In this document: piece by piece, positions 6,564-15,574 of the stretch
Position numbering within the stretch: the first letter of the stretch is position 1
Layout of the letters: the number at the start of each line of letters is the position of its first letter
From: FEN-1350 sp964643355
GTDB taxonomy: Bacteria; Planctomycetota; Phycisphaerae; Sedimentisphaerales; Anaerohalosphaeraceae
NCBI GenBank assembly: GCA_964643355.1
Contig: CAZXPW010000012.1
Coordinates: 30,334-94,333 of the forward strand
Direction: 5' to 3'
DNA: 64,000 bases
Program-made: the position numbers and the translations under genes
Notes under the pieces: generated by a model
Databases searched by the model: none
What the model was told of the DNA's origin: nothing
The model's input: only the letters and a program-made list of their open reading frames with translations

Positions 6564-8072
6564 TCACTTGCTGATAAACTCAATCCACGATACCACGGCA
6601 TTCGAGGTCGTTCGCGCATTTTCGATGCGGATGAGGACCTTGCCGTCTTTGGATTCTTCAGGCGTAACGAGCGCTTCGATCCACATTCCCTTCTGAAAAT
6701 TCTCGACAACGAAGCCCGGCGATTTCTCGCCGATGATCACCTTCTGTTTTCGTCCGCCCTGGAAGTTGTCCGGGTCGATCACGAACATCCGTACCTTGCC
6801 CTCGGTTCCTTTCGGTACCGTCAGTTCGATTTCCAGCATCTTGTCGGCCGCACGGCAGTGATAGTACGGCAGTTCCCAACCGTCGAAGGTGTAGCCGCTT
6901 ACGGCCTTGGCGCCGTATCCCGGTTCGGCGTAGAAGACTTCCTTTTCCGGCCGGCCGCACAGCATCAGCATCCGCACACCACGGCTCTTGAGTTCCTGGA
7001 CATCCGGCACGGGTTCCTTGTCCGGCCAGAACGGCAGCTCCGGTCCCGGCACCCGATCGGCCGCGGCCGCCATCGCCGGCAGCGATTTGTGCGGCTCGAC
7101 CTGGTACCAGTAGGTTGTGCTCGAAAGCTGCAGCGTACTTCCGGGCTTGCTGAACTCGCGGCGGAACGACGGGTCCTCGCGCTGGCCAAAGCCGACGGCG
7201 ACCTTCAGCGACTTGTCGAACGAGATCGCATCCTCGACGAAGAACCGATAGCCGCACGCCCCCTTGAGAAACGGAAAGTACCCCGTCCGCGGGAAAATAC
7301 TCTGCGTCTCCGGAAAGCCCCAACTGAAGCCGAACGAATCCTCCAGCCCCTGGAACTCGATCGACGCGGTCGCCTCGCCATCAATATAAAATTTCTCGTT
7401 GCCATCGACGGGATACCCCGCCCGCCCCGGCCGGCGGATCGTCACATTCCAGCCGACGAACTTGCCGCGGCCGACCGCCTCCATCGCCAGAAAGTCCTGC
7501 TTGCCCAAGAGCAGCGCCTCCTGCCGCCACGACGCGTGGAAATACGCCTCATCGGCCGCGATCGCTTCGCGCGTCTGCCACATCACATAGCTGTAGCACG
7601 GCATGATCTGCCACAACGCATCGCCCGGCTCGACCGTGCCGTCATAGACCAGCACGATTTTGGCCGACTTGCGGAACGGCATGGGAAAATAGCAGTTGTA
7701 GCCCCGGCGCTTGTTGACCAGTTCGGTGTTGACCTCGTCGCGCAGGCCGGCCGGGTCGCAGAAGAAATCCACCAGCGGACAATCGACGCTCGGCTCGGTC
7801 TCGCCGTCCCAGTACATCCGCAGCAACAGGTCCCGGTTGAGCTTGAGCACCGCCGGCATCGCAAAGTGAATCATCGTAATCTGCGCGGGCCCTTTGATCT
7901 CGCCCACGACGACCGTCTTGGAGGTGTTGAACCGCGCGGTCAGCTCGTTTTCAATCCAGAGGGCATTCTGCATCCGCGTCTGCCCCTTGCCAAGCTTGGC
8001 CAGCTCCGACACATCCGCCCGCACCCCCGTTGCAATCCCCATCACAATAATCGCAACCATCCACCGTTTCAT
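6564..8072 (-). CDS. DUF2961 / GH172-family glycoside hydrolase, exported
   Basis: The 502-residue protein begins with a signal peptide (about residues 1-19, ending GVRA). The DUF2961 core is evident: ARFNTSKTVVVGEIKGPAQI, then LRMYWDGETEPSVDCPLVDFF and a later PMPFRKSAKI segment. DUF2961 proteins form GH172; characterised members act on arabinofuranosyl or difructose linkages and assemble as oligomers. The C-terminal 120 residues look like an added beta domain. The enzyme should act in the periplasm or outside the cell on arabinose- or fructose-like residues; the actual substrate is unknown. Confidence 0.85.
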   Translation of the reverse strand: MKRWMVAIIVMGIATGVRADVSELAKLGKGQTRMQNALWIENELTARFNTSKTVVVGEIKGPAQITMIHFAMPAVLKLNRDLLLRMYWDGETEPSVDCPLVDFFCDPAGLRDEVNTELVNKRRGYNCYFPMPFRKSAKIVLVYDGTVEPGDALWQIMPCYSYVMWQTREAIAADEAYFHASWRQEALLLGKQDFLAMEAVGRGKFVGWNVTIRRPGRAGYPVDGNEKFYIDGEATASIEFQGLEDSFGFSWGFPETQSIFPRTGYFPFLKGACGYRFFVEDAISFDKSLKVAVGFGQREDPSFRREFSKPGSTLQLSSTTYWYQVEPHKSLPAMAAAADRVPGPELPFWPDKEPVPDVQELKSRGVRMLMLCGRPEKEVFYAEPGYGAKAVSGYTFDGWELPYYHCRAADKMLEIELTVPKGTEGKVRMFVIDPDNFQGGRKQKVIIGEKSPGFVVENFQKGMWIEALVTPEESKDGKVLIRIENARTTSNAVVSWIEFISK

Positions 8073-8128
8073 GTGTGTCCCTCCGAAATTTTCAATAGTG
8101 ACCCAAAATGTTTAATGTTACGGTACAA

Positions 8129-9604
8129 TCACTCCTGCATGAAATTGAATCCTTGTTGATACGACTGCGTCAATACAATATGATCTACGCCATGAGTTAA
8201 TTTCCCGATTTTCCTTTCGGCGATATCAATCAGGTAAAGCATGCTTCCGTTTTCAAACAGACACTCCTTGCCTTCTTGAATGATAGAAGGTTCATGAATC
8301 CATCCCCACGATAGGGGGGCAAAGAACGGTGAACCCGAAAATGAAAACAAGGTTTCCTTGTCTCGGGTAATGGATATGAATGACCCCGCAGAAGGATGTG
8401 GATTGAGAGAAGTCCAAGCCTTGAATTCCCCGAAGGAATCCGAGAACCGATTAATGTATGCCTTACCCCCGGCAAAAGACGGATGTCCAAATCTGCCGTA
8501 GGTATTCGAAAAGGCGAGATTGTTGGGATCCTTCAGAGATTCGACTGTGATCTGATCCCTTGAAATGACAAATTCGGCGATATCCTGAATCCCCGGAATG
8601 TCGGAATATTGAATAGGAGGACACCGAACATAAATCGACTCTTCCTCCTCTGACCATGCGATGACCGAACCCTTCGATCTATAGTCCAACTCTAGTGTCT
8701 TACCGGTTGTAAGATCATAGACATAGAGCTTCCAGAAATCAGTTTCCCAGTGTCCGTGCGGCCCACCACTTCCATCCTTCACAGGTAATACCCAGGCCAC
8801 TTTTCCCCCTGATGGGCTGATTGCGATCTGTTGGATGGTACGGACCACTCCCATATCCCCGTAAGGGGACGAATCATAGCCATGACGTTCCGATTCCCAC
8901 AATTTCGTCAGGACGCCGTTGGCGTTATTGTAATGAAACAGTTGCTTCCCTTCGGAAAAAAATACAACCTGCTCCAGATCGGCGGAAACAAGGTATTGTT
9001 TCATCGGGTGAGGAACCAGTAGACGGTTCCCTGATCCGTCGGTTTTGATCGTCCAGAGATTTTGGGTATCCTTATCCAAATAGAGGACATCGACCGGCGG
9101 CTGAATCGCCCAGGCCGTATCCTGCGTGACAGAACGGACCTGTTGCCAGGGAGAATGGAAATAATAATGAATCGGAACCAGCACCAAATAACTCACAATG
9201 TTGGCTTCGATGAACGCTTTCAACAGATCCTTTTTCAGGATATTCGGCTGATTTTTCCGCTTCCAGTCGATACCGTACAACCATTCGATGAGAACGCTGA
9301 AAACATAGTACACCGCATAGGCAATCAGAGAAGCGGCAAAGAATTGATGGACATACGCGTATAAATCATTTCGATCCGCGTTTCCTGAAAGGTGAATCGG
9401 AACAAAGAAGAAAAGACATCCCCCGATGATCCCGGAAACGATATTGGCCCCAATCGAAAACCGAAAGGATGTCCAGAACGGCAGCCGCAGAAACCTGAAA
9501 ATCACATAACTCTCAGAAAACATGGCAAACAGGAAACAGGGAATAAGAGCCGCCAGACCCGGTGTCAAATAGAAACTCGGTAACAGGATATCGGCCAGGA
9601 TCAT
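8129..9604 (-). CDS. Membrane protein with C-terminal beta-propeller-like domain
   Basis: The 491-residue product has about four or five hydrophobic segments in the first 160 residues. A soluble part follows with repeats of the TolB/WD40-like kind, for example KVAWVLPVKDGSGG and MLYLIDIAERKIGKLTHGVD. The layout suggests a multi-pass anchor carrying a propeller that faces the periplasm. It is lower in GC than its neighbours and 56 bases upstream of the GH172 gene on the same strand. I do not recognise the family. The repeat count needs structure prediction. Confidence 0.7.
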   Translation of the reverse strand: MILADILLPSFYLTPGLAALIPCFLFAMFSESYVIFRFLRLPFWTSFRFSIGANIVSGIIGGCLFFFVPIHLSGNADRNDLYAYVHQFFAASLIAYAVYYVFSVLIEWLYGIDWKRKNQPNILKKDLLKAFIEANIVSYLVLVPIHYYFHSPWQQVRSVTQDTAWAIQPPVDVLYLDKDTQNLWTIKTDGSGNRLLVPHPMKQYLVSADLEQVVFFSEGKQLFHYNNANGVLTKLWESERHGYDSSPYGDMGVVRTIQQIAISPSGGKVAWVLPVKDGSGGPHGHWETDFWKLYVYDLTTGKTLELDYRSKGSVIAWSEEEESIYVRCPPIQYSDIPGIQDIAEFVISRDQITVESLKDPNNLAFSNTYGRFGHPSFAGGKAYINRFSDSFGEFKAWTSLNPHPSAGSFISITRDKETLFSFSGSPFFAPLSWGWIHEPSIIQEGKECLFENGSMLYLIDIAERKIGKLTHGVDHIVLTQSYQQGFNFMQE

Positions 9605-9724
9605 GAAACAACCTCCCTGTGAGAGCTATTTTGATCAAAGCGAATATGGATCTATACCCACTTCAATACAACCTCCATACAAACCTATGAACCCCGATTC
9701 AAAGAGCGATCAGTTCAGATCCAA

Positions 9725-10399
9725 TTATTTCTTTCCCGGTTCGATGGGCCGGAGCATGGATTGAATGCCGGAAAAGATGGTCAGGGCGATCATCAATGCG
9801 TAGGTCACCAGCGTGAACCAGTCGCCCCACTCGCGGCGCACGAACGCCCAGCCGACCATGATCGTGCCGATGCCGAAGGATTGCACGAACATTTTGAGCT
9901 TGCCGTAGATCACGGCGCCGAAGGCCACGCCATGGGCTTCGGCGACATGGCGGCGGATGGTGACCCAGACCTCGCGGAGGATCAGGATTGCGACCGTTCC
10001 CCAACGGACGGTTTCGCCGAAGGCCGGACCCCAGTTGTGCGGCGGGCCGACGAGATTGGCCAGCTTGGGCTGGCCCACCCATGCAAAACACAAAAACGCT
10101 CCGCAGACCAGGACCTTATCGGCCAGCGGATCGACCACGCGGCCGAACTTGCTGGTTACGCCGTAAAATCGCGCGATGGGGCCATCGAGGACATCGGTGA
10201 TCCCCGCGACGACGAACAGTACGAAGGCCGCCATCAGGAACGAGGCGGGCTTTGCCTGTCCAAGCTGTGGCGCGTAGAGGATCATTCCCAGAAAGACCAG
10301 CGTCAGGATCACCCGAATCACCGTCAGGGCATTGGGAATCTGGCGAACCCAGTTGTTATTTTCAAATTTCAAATTTCCAATTTCCAATCGGACAATCAA
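9725..10399 (-). CDS. pgsA: CDP-alcohol phosphatidyltransferase, probably phosphatidylglycerophosphate synthase
   Basis: The family motif is complete at residues 69-94 (DVLDGPIAR, Gly86, then DPLAD). The enzyme should transfer a phosphatidyl group from CDP-diacylglycerol to glycerol 3-phosphate in the inner membrane, the committed step to phosphatidylglycerol. Four to five hydrophobic segments follow. The N-terminal 15 codons fall in an AT-rich imperfect repeat (copies of GGAAATTTGAAA type, 10360-10387), so the true start is unclear: the TTG at 10399 or another TTG about 10 codons inside. It follows rimO on the same strand by 44 bases. Confidence 0.85.
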   Translation of the reverse strand: MIVRLEIGNLKFENNNWVRQIPNALTVIRVILTLVFLGMILYAPQLGQAKPASFLMAAFVLFVVAGITDVLDGPIARFYGVTSKFGRVVDPLADKVLVCGAFLCFAWVGQPKLANLVGPPHNWGPAFGETVRWGTVAILILREVWVTIRRHVAEAHGVAFGAVIYGKLKMFVQSFGIGTIMVGWAFVRREWGDWFTLVTYALMIALTIFSGIQSMLRPIEPGKK

Positions 10400-10443
10400 G
10401 ATTTCGATGGAATGGATACCACAAATTCAAGAACCGATCAAGT

Positions 10444-11793
10444 CTAAACCGGATCGACGATCAGGTCATACTCATGGCTGCCTGCCACGCGGACCTTGAC
10501 AAACTCCCCGGCCTTGACAGCCCCGGAACGGATCCGGCACACCCCGTCAATCTCCGGCGCCTGGCCGTAGAAGCGACCGAGAGCGGAACCGTCGGGTTTG
10601 ACCTCATCGACCAAGCAATCGAGCGTCTGGCCAATACGAGCGGCGGCCAGTTCGAATGCGATTCGTTGCTGCGCCATCATGATCGCCTCCTGCCGCTGTC
10701 GCTTGATTGCGTCATCTACTTGTTGATCCATCCGTGCCGCGGCGGTGCCCGCTTCCGGGTAATACACAAAGCAGCCCAGCGCGTCGAACCGTGCCCATCG
10801 GACGAACTCGAGCAGCTCGGCAAATTCGCTTTCGCCCTCGCCAGGCAGGCCAGCAATCAGCGTGGTTCGAAGGATCACATCCGGCATGGCCTTTCGCAGC
10901 CGCTCGATGAGGGCAATGGTCTTTTCCCGTCGGTCGCTGCGTCGCGTTGCGCGGAGGATGCCGTCATTGATGTGCTGCAGTGGCATGTCGATATATCGAA
11001 CCACCTTGGGTGATTCGGCGATCGTTTCAATAAGACGATCGGAAATCCCCGTCGGATACAGATACATCAGCCGGATCCATCGCGGACCGTCGATCTCGCT
11101 AACTTCCTTGACAAGCCCCGGTAAACCATCCTCGATCTTCAGATCCCGTCCCCACGCAGTGCTGTCCTGCGCAATCAGGATCAGTTCGCCGACGCCGTTG
11201 GCGGCCAATTCTTTTGCCTCGGCCAGGATCTCTGCCTTGCGTTTGCTGTGAAATCGCCCGCGGATCGACGGGATCGTACAGAACGAACATCGCCGGTTGC
11301 AGCCCTCGGCGATCCGCAAATAGGCGGTATGCCCGGCCCCGATCAGCAAACGGCCGCGGTCTTTGGCCGCTGTCCCCGCCCGACGGCCCAGATACAATGT
11401 CGGTTGTTCGGATCCTTTCGATCGGACGGCTTTGGCAACGATGGCGGCGATCTTATCGCGCTCTCCAAGACCCACAATGGCGTCGATCCCTTCGGCCTCG
11501 TTGCCCAGTTCGGCCCCCATCCGCTGGGCCAAACAACCGGCGACGACCACCCGCCCTACGCGCCCGCGGCCCTTGGATACCAAAGCGCGCCGGATGACCT
11601 CCAGGGCCTCCTCTTTTGCCGGCTGGATAAATCCGCAGGTGTTGATCACCAGCACGTCGACGCCTTCCTCGTCGCCGGTGACGACGCAGCCGGACTGGCC
11701 GAGCAAGCCGAGCATCTTTTCGCTATCGACCTGATTCTTCGGGCAACCCAAGCTGACAAAGCCAACCCGTACTCCTTGACTGTCTTTTTTCAT
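10444..11793 (-). CDS. rimO: Ribosomal protein S12 methylthiotransferase
   Basis: This radical-SAM enzyme methylthiolates the conserved aspartate of ribosomal protein S12. The 449-residue protein has the N-terminal cluster cysteines Cys17, Cys53 (NTCGF) and Cys87. The radical-SAM triad is Cys165, Cys169 and Cys172 (CNRRCSFC), followed by IPSIRGRFHSK, and a C-terminal TRAM domain (about residues 385-449) binds the substrate. VSLGCPKNQVDSE at the N terminus is typical of RimO rather than MiaB. GGAAAGAG lies upstream of the ATG. It is divergent from the DUF4832 gene. Confidence 0.94.
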   Translation of the reverse strand: MKKDSQGVRVGFVSLGCPKNQVDSEKMLGLLGQSGCVVTGDEEGVDVLVINTCGFIQPAKEEALEVIRRALVSKGRGRVGRVVVAGCLAQRMGAELGNEAEGIDAIVGLGERDKIAAIVAKAVRSKGSEQPTLYLGRRAGTAAKDRGRLLIGAGHTAYLRIAEGCNRRCSFCTIPSIRGRFHSKRKAEILAEAKELAANGVGELILIAQDSTAWGRDLKIEDGLPGLVKEVSEIDGPRWIRLMYLYPTGISDRLIETIAESPKVVRYIDMPLQHINDGILRATRRSDRREKTIALIERLRKAMPDVILRTTLIAGLPGEGESEFAELLEFVRWARFDALGCFVYYPEAGTAAARMDQQVDDAIKRQRQEAIMMAQQRIAFELAAARIGQTLDCLVDEVKPDGSALGRFYGQAPEIDGVCRIRSGAVKAGEFVKVRVAGSHEYDLIVDPV

Positions 11794-11968
11794 GTTGTCA
11801 TTATGCTCTTTCCATCGTCACTGGTTTCCTGAATCGGTGGATCGGTAGTTTTGATGGAAACCAACTTTTCCAGAATAAGAATACCGTTTTGCGTCGCCGA
11901 CGACCACAAGAAATTGAAGAAAAACAACGCGAATTGTCGGCATACAGAACCGTCCTGAAGATCCTTCG

Positions 11969-11997
11969 TTTACTTGCTTGCGCCCAATCGATATACT
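11969..11997 (+). promoter_or_regulatory. Promoter for the DUF4832-type gene
   Basis: TTTACT (11969-11974), a 17-base spacer and TATACT (11992-11997), about 57 bases before the chosen ATG. The rest of the divergent gap 11794-12053 shows nothing else I can support. Confidence 0.45.
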
Positions 11998-12053
11998 CTC
12001 TCAGATCGGTGTTTCATAAATCAAAACAAAGCGAATCAGAATGGGATTTGGAT

Positions 12054-13451
12054 ATGCATCTGAATCGAATCGTTGCCGGCATCGTCGTGTCAAGCTGTCT
12101 TGGCATCGCGGCCATTCAAACAGACGCTCGGACGATCGGCGGAGATCTGGCCTATGTCCCGGCCCCGGTTCTGAATCCATTGAAAGGGTTTGTCCCCTAC
12201 GCCGGGCAGGGTCGGCGTTTTCCGCACAGTCTGGAATTCAACTACCTTCCGCTGCGATCGCTGATGACCGGACCGGAGGCGTTTGATTGGAAACCGCTGG
12301 AAGACCTTCTCAATGATATCGCCTCCCGGAATTGTCAGACTGTGTTCCGCGTGTATCTCGAGTATCCGGGCAAACCCACCGGTATTCCGCAATACCTGAT
12401 CGACGGAGGACTCAAGCTCCATGAGTACATGAACACCAACACCCAGCCGTTTCCAGCCAAGCCCGTCCTGACGCCGGATTATCAGGACGCCAATCTTCGG
12501 GCCGCATTGAAAAGTTTCATCGCCGCGCTGGGAAAAAAGTACAACGGCGACCCGCGGATCGGATTCATCACGGCCGGCCTGCTGGGGACCTGGGGCGAGT
12601 GGCACACTCATCCGCGGTCGGATTTGTGGGCATCGAAAGAGGTCCAGATCGAAGTGATGGACGCGTACGAAAAGGCGTTTGGCAAGACCTTCATATTGTT
12701 GAGATACCCGGCAGGTGATAACGACTATTCCTATGCGCCGACTTTCGGGCGCCGGATGGGCTATCATGACGATTCGTTCGGCTGGGCGACGCTGGCGACG
12801 GGGAAAAAAGGCGACGAATGGTTCTTTCTGACGCGCATGGCGACCGGCGGCGAGGCAGGAATGAATCTTTGGAAACGGGTTCCCATCGGCGGGGAGATCC
12901 GGCCGGAGTTGTGGGGTTGCCTGTGGAACGAAGACGGTTGCGCGCCGAAAGGCCAGGATTTCGCAGAGTGTGTGCGGCAAAGCCACGCCACTTGGCTGAT
13001 GGACTCCAGCACAAGCCGAAACCTGAACGAGGATCAACACTGTCGTGCGGAAACGGCCGCGGCCTTGCTGGGGTATGAATTGCATGTTTCGAGGTATTCG
13101 GCCCGGATGCAATCCGGGCGATTGCAATCGCTTTCGGTCACGGTTCAAAACCGCGGCGTCGCTCCGTTTTATTACCCTTGGACAGTTCAAGTGGGGATTT
13201 TCGACTCGGCTGGCAAGGTGTTACGATCGTGGGATACGGACTGGAAACTCCCTTCGATCCTGCCGGGCGAATCGGCAAAAATGGGATTTGATATTCCGGA
13301 TCCACCTCTGGATGGAGGGACCTTTGCGGGGATACGAGTGATCAATCCCATGCCGGGCGGAGTTCCGCTGCGGTTTGCCAATGCGACGCAGGATCAACCT
13401 ATTCCCGGGTGGTTGACGGTAGGGGGGCTGAAACCGGAGTCGGGGGATTGA
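12054..13451 (+). CDS. Secreted DUF4832/DUF4874-type protein, putative glycoside-active
   Basis: Starting at the ATG that opens a signal peptide (MHLNRIVAGIVVSSCLG), the product is 465 residues. The N-terminal part has NPLKGFVPYAG, then a TIM-barrel-like region with GKKYNGDPRIGFITAGLLG and WGEWH. The C-terminal 120 residues form a beta-sandwich (SVTVQNRGVAPFYYPWTVQV). This pairing matches the DUF4874-DUF4832 family, found in polysaccharide-degrading bacteria and likely to act on or bind glycans; no activity is established as far as I know. The open frame extends 55 codons upstream but overlaps the promoter. It converges on coaB with 11 bases between stops. Confidence 0.75.
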   Translation: MHLNRIVAGIVVSSCLGIAAIQTDARTIGGDLAYVPAPVLNPLKGFVPYAGQGRRFPHSLEFNYLPLRSLMTGPEAFDWKPLEDLLNDIASRNCQTVFRVYLEYPGKPTGIPQYLIDGGLKLHEYMNTNTQPFPAKPVLTPDYQDANLRAALKSFIAALGKKYNGDPRIGFITAGLLGTWGEWHTHPRSDLWASKEVQIEVMDAYEKAFGKTFILLRYPAGDNDYSYAPTFGRRMGYHDDSFGWATLATGKKGDEWFFLTRMATGGEAGMNLWKRVPIGGEIRPELWGCLWNEDGCAPKGQDFAECVRQSHATWLMDSSTSRNLNEDQHCRAETAAALLGYELHVSRYSARMQSGRLQSLSVTVQNRGVAPFYYPWTVQVGIFDSAGKVLRSWDTDWKLPSILPGESAKMGFDIPDPPLDGGTFAGIRVINPMPGGVPLRFANATQDQPIPGWLTVGGLKPESGD

Positions 13452-13462
13452 CAAATCATCGC

Positions 13463-14119
13463 TTATGCGCCGGTTGTTTTGAGGATCTCCCGTATTTCGG
13501 AAATCTGTTCGACGGCTCGGAGGATCCGGGAGGCGACGGCTTGTTTGGTGGCGATGATCCGGACCCATGGTTTTTTGCCGGTTTTGATATGGACCGCGAC
13601 TTTCGCTTGCCCGATCGCTTCGGGCGTATTGGCAATGACCAGATCGAGATTCTTGGCGGCCATCTTTTCCTCCGCACGGGCCAGAAGATTCCGGTCCTCA
13701 AGAACAAAACCCACCAAAATCCGGTCTTTCTTGTGCTTGCCCGCCCATGCCAGAATATCGGCCGTCGGCTTGCAGCGAATCACCAGTTCGCCGGCGCCCT
13801 TGTGCAGCTTGGTAGCGGAGGTCTTTGTCGGTGTATAATCCGACACGGCCGCGGCCATAATCAGACAATCACAGCGGGAAAATTCCTTCTTGACGGCCTC
13901 AAACATGTCCGCGGCGCTGATTACCGGAATCACCCTGACGCCGCGAGAGGGTTTCAACTCGGTCGGCGCGGTAATCAGCGTGACATCATGCCATAGCCGC
14001 TGGGCCGCTCGAGCCAGTGATACACCCATGCGGCCGGAACTGCCATTGGAAAGAAACCGAACGGGATCGATGGCCTCGCGGGTTCCTCCCGCCGTAATCA
14101 GAATTCGCAGCCGTTTCAT
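13463..14119 (-). CDS. coaB: Phosphopantothenate-cysteine ligase (CoaB)
   Basis: The enzyme joins 4'-phosphopantothenate and cysteine in coenzyme A synthesis. The 218-residue protein begins MKRLRILITAGGTREAIDPV and carries RFLSNGSSGRMG, the CoaB nucleotide-binding signature, then DCLIMAAAVSDYTP. AAAGGA lies before the ATG. In most bacteria CoaB is the C-terminal half of a CoaBC fusion; here it is a separate gene 45 bases downstream of coaC. The two products should still act in sequence in the cytoplasm. Confidence 0.9.
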   Translation of the reverse strand: MKRLRILITAGGTREAIDPVRFLSNGSSGRMGVSLARAAQRLWHDVTLITAPTELKPSRGVRVIPVISAADMFEAVKKEFSRCDCLIMAAAVSDYTPTKTSATKLHKGAGELVIRCKPTADILAWAGKHKKDRILVGFVLEDRNLLARAEEKMAAKNLDLVIANTPEAIGQAKVAVHIKTGKKPWVRIIATKQAVASRILRAVEQISEIREILKTTGA

Positions 14120-14164
14120 GACGCATCCTTTCTCCGTCCTCCGTGGGCCATCCAAAATTGAGGT

Positions 14165-14725
14165 TCACAATCCGGCTCGAACGGCGCGGATCACATCGAG
14201 GATCTCCGACGGCTCGGCCATGCGGCCCAAACCTTCGCGGCCACACGCCAACCGGCCGGAAACCGGGCCGACGATTTTCCAGCCGCGACTTCGCAGCGTT
14301 TCAACATTCTGGAGAACGGCGGGGTTGGACCACATCCGGTCATTCATCGCCGGCGCAATGATCGTGGGCTTGTCCCAACTGGCGCACAAGGTGGTGCTCA
14401 GCAAATCATCGCACAATCCGATAGCCGCCTTTGCCAAAAAGTTTGCCGTGGCCGGAGCGACGACCACCAACTGGGCCCGGTCGGCCAAAGAGATATGGCC
14501 GATCCGGTATTCCTGCGGCGCCGACCACAAGCTGGTTAAGACCTCGCGACCGGTGACGGCCTCGAAACTTTTGGGCGCGACAAGCTTGCAGGCGCTGTCG
14601 GTGAGGATACAATGCACCACGGCGCCAGCGCCGGTCAGCTTGCTGGCCAGATCCACGGCCTTATACGCCGCGACTCCGCCGGTCACGCCCAGGATGACTT
14701 CCAGCCCCGTCAGGTCCGACGCCAT
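14165..14725 (-). CDS. coaC: Phosphopantothenoylcysteine decarboxylase (CoaC)
   Basis: This FMN-dependent enzyme decarboxylates phosphopantothenoylcysteine to phosphopantetheine. Family residues are visible: His77 (GHISLA), the PATANFLAKAA flavin segment, PAMN at 125-128 and Cys161 in the flexible loop (GRLACG). I start at the ATG preceded by GAGG, placed 13 bases after the rpoZ stop, giving 186 residues. With coaB downstream it completes the split CoaBC pair. Confidence 0.92.
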   Translation of the reverse strand: MASDLTGLEVILGVTGGVAAYKAVDLASKLTGAGAVVHCILTDSACKLVAPKSFEAVTGREVLTSLWSAPQEYRIGHISLADRAQLVVVAPATANFLAKAAIGLCDDLLSTTLCASWDKPTIIAPAMNDRMWSNPAVLQNVETLRSRGWKIVGPVSGRLACGREGLGRMAEPSEILDVIRAVRAGL

Positions 14726-14738
14726 CGGTTCAACCTCG

Positions 14739-14966
14739 TCACAGCTTGGGAAGTTCGATGGTGTCGCGGCTTTCAAAATCCATCGCGATCTTGTTGCGGA
14801 GGATTTCGTCGATCACGATTTCCATCTGCGTTTTGCCTTCGGTGTCTTCGATCAGCGGACGACCACCCTGCATCAGCTCCAGCAAACGCTTCTGGATCAG
14901 AGCCGACAATTTAAACCGTCCGCCCATCTTGTTCATGGCTTCGGTACCTTTTAACGCTTCAATCAT
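14739..14966 (-). CDS. rpoZ: RNA polymerase omega subunit
   Basis: The 75-residue protein has the omega core NKMGGRFKLSALIQKRLLEL followed by the conserved G-RPLI segment. Omega helps the beta' subunit fold into the polymerase. The gene lies between gmk (gap of 2 bases) and coaC, the same order as the yicC-gmk-rpoZ-coaBC cluster of many bacteria, which confirms the assignment despite the short length. Confidence 0.9.
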   Translation of the reverse strand: MIEALKGTEAMNKMGGRFKLSALIQKRLLELMQGGRPLIEDTEGKTQMEIVIDEILRNKIAMDFESRDTIELPKL

Positions 14967-14968
14967 CT

Positions 14969-15574
14969 TCAGACTCCACTTTGCGACCGTATTGCTTCGA
15001 TGACCTCTTGAACGGCTTTGTCCAGGTCATCATTGACAATCATTTTCGAGTAAAAACTCCGGGCTTCCTGAATCTCCCGGTTAGCGGCTTCCAACCGGCG
15101 CCGCAGGGCTTCGGGATCTTCGCCCCGTTTTCGACCTTCAATCCGTTCGGCCAGGGCCTTTTGATCCGGCGGCAGAATAAACAACAGCAACGCATCCGGA
15201 AACATCGTTTGCACCGCCCGGCCGCCCTGAATATCAATCTCCAGAATCACGGTCTTGCCTTCGGCAAGTTGCCGCCGAACCGCGTCGGCCGGGGTGCCGT
15301 ACCAATTTCCGAAGACCTCGGCATATTCCAGGAATTCGCCGCGGCGAATCTTGGCATCAAACTGTTCCGGCGTCAAAAACCAGTAATCCCGCCCGTTGAC
15401 TTCGTGTCGCCCCTGAGGCCGAGTTGTCGCTGATACGCTCAGAGAGGCGCCCAGTTGCGCGACCAGACGCCGACAAATCGTACTTTTGCCCACGCCCGAC
15501 GGTCCACTAAGAACGACCAGTTTGCCCGGAGGATGCGTTCCGCCGACGGGCCCCATCGCACCGTCACTCGACAT
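14969..15574 (-). CDS. gmk: Guanylate kinase
   Basis: The enzyme phosphorylates GMP to GDP with ATP. The P-loop is at residues 24-31 (GPSGVGKS), and the GMP-binding region reads TTRPQGRHEVNGRDYWFL and ending in GEFLEYAEVFGNWYGT. I start at an ATG that overlaps the yicC stop by 11 bases, with AAGGAG ten bases upstream, giving 201 residues. The overlap implies translational coupling to yicC. Confidence 0.94.
   Translation of the reverse strand: MSSDGAMGPVGGTHPPGKLVVLSGPSGVGKSTICRRLVAQLGASLSVSATTRPQGRHEVNGRDYWFLTPEQFDAKIRRGEFLEYAEVFGNWYGTPADAVRRQLAEGKTVILEIDIQGGRAVQTMFPDALLLFILPPDQKALAERIEGRKRGEDPEALRRRLEAANREIQEARSFYSKMIVNDDLDKAVQEVIEAIRSQSGV

Noticed and set aside
6507..8159. Long plus-strand frame opposite the GH172 gene
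   Set aside because: Low-diversity, Arg/His-rich translation without signal, domain or ribosome site. The minus-strand gene explains the region.
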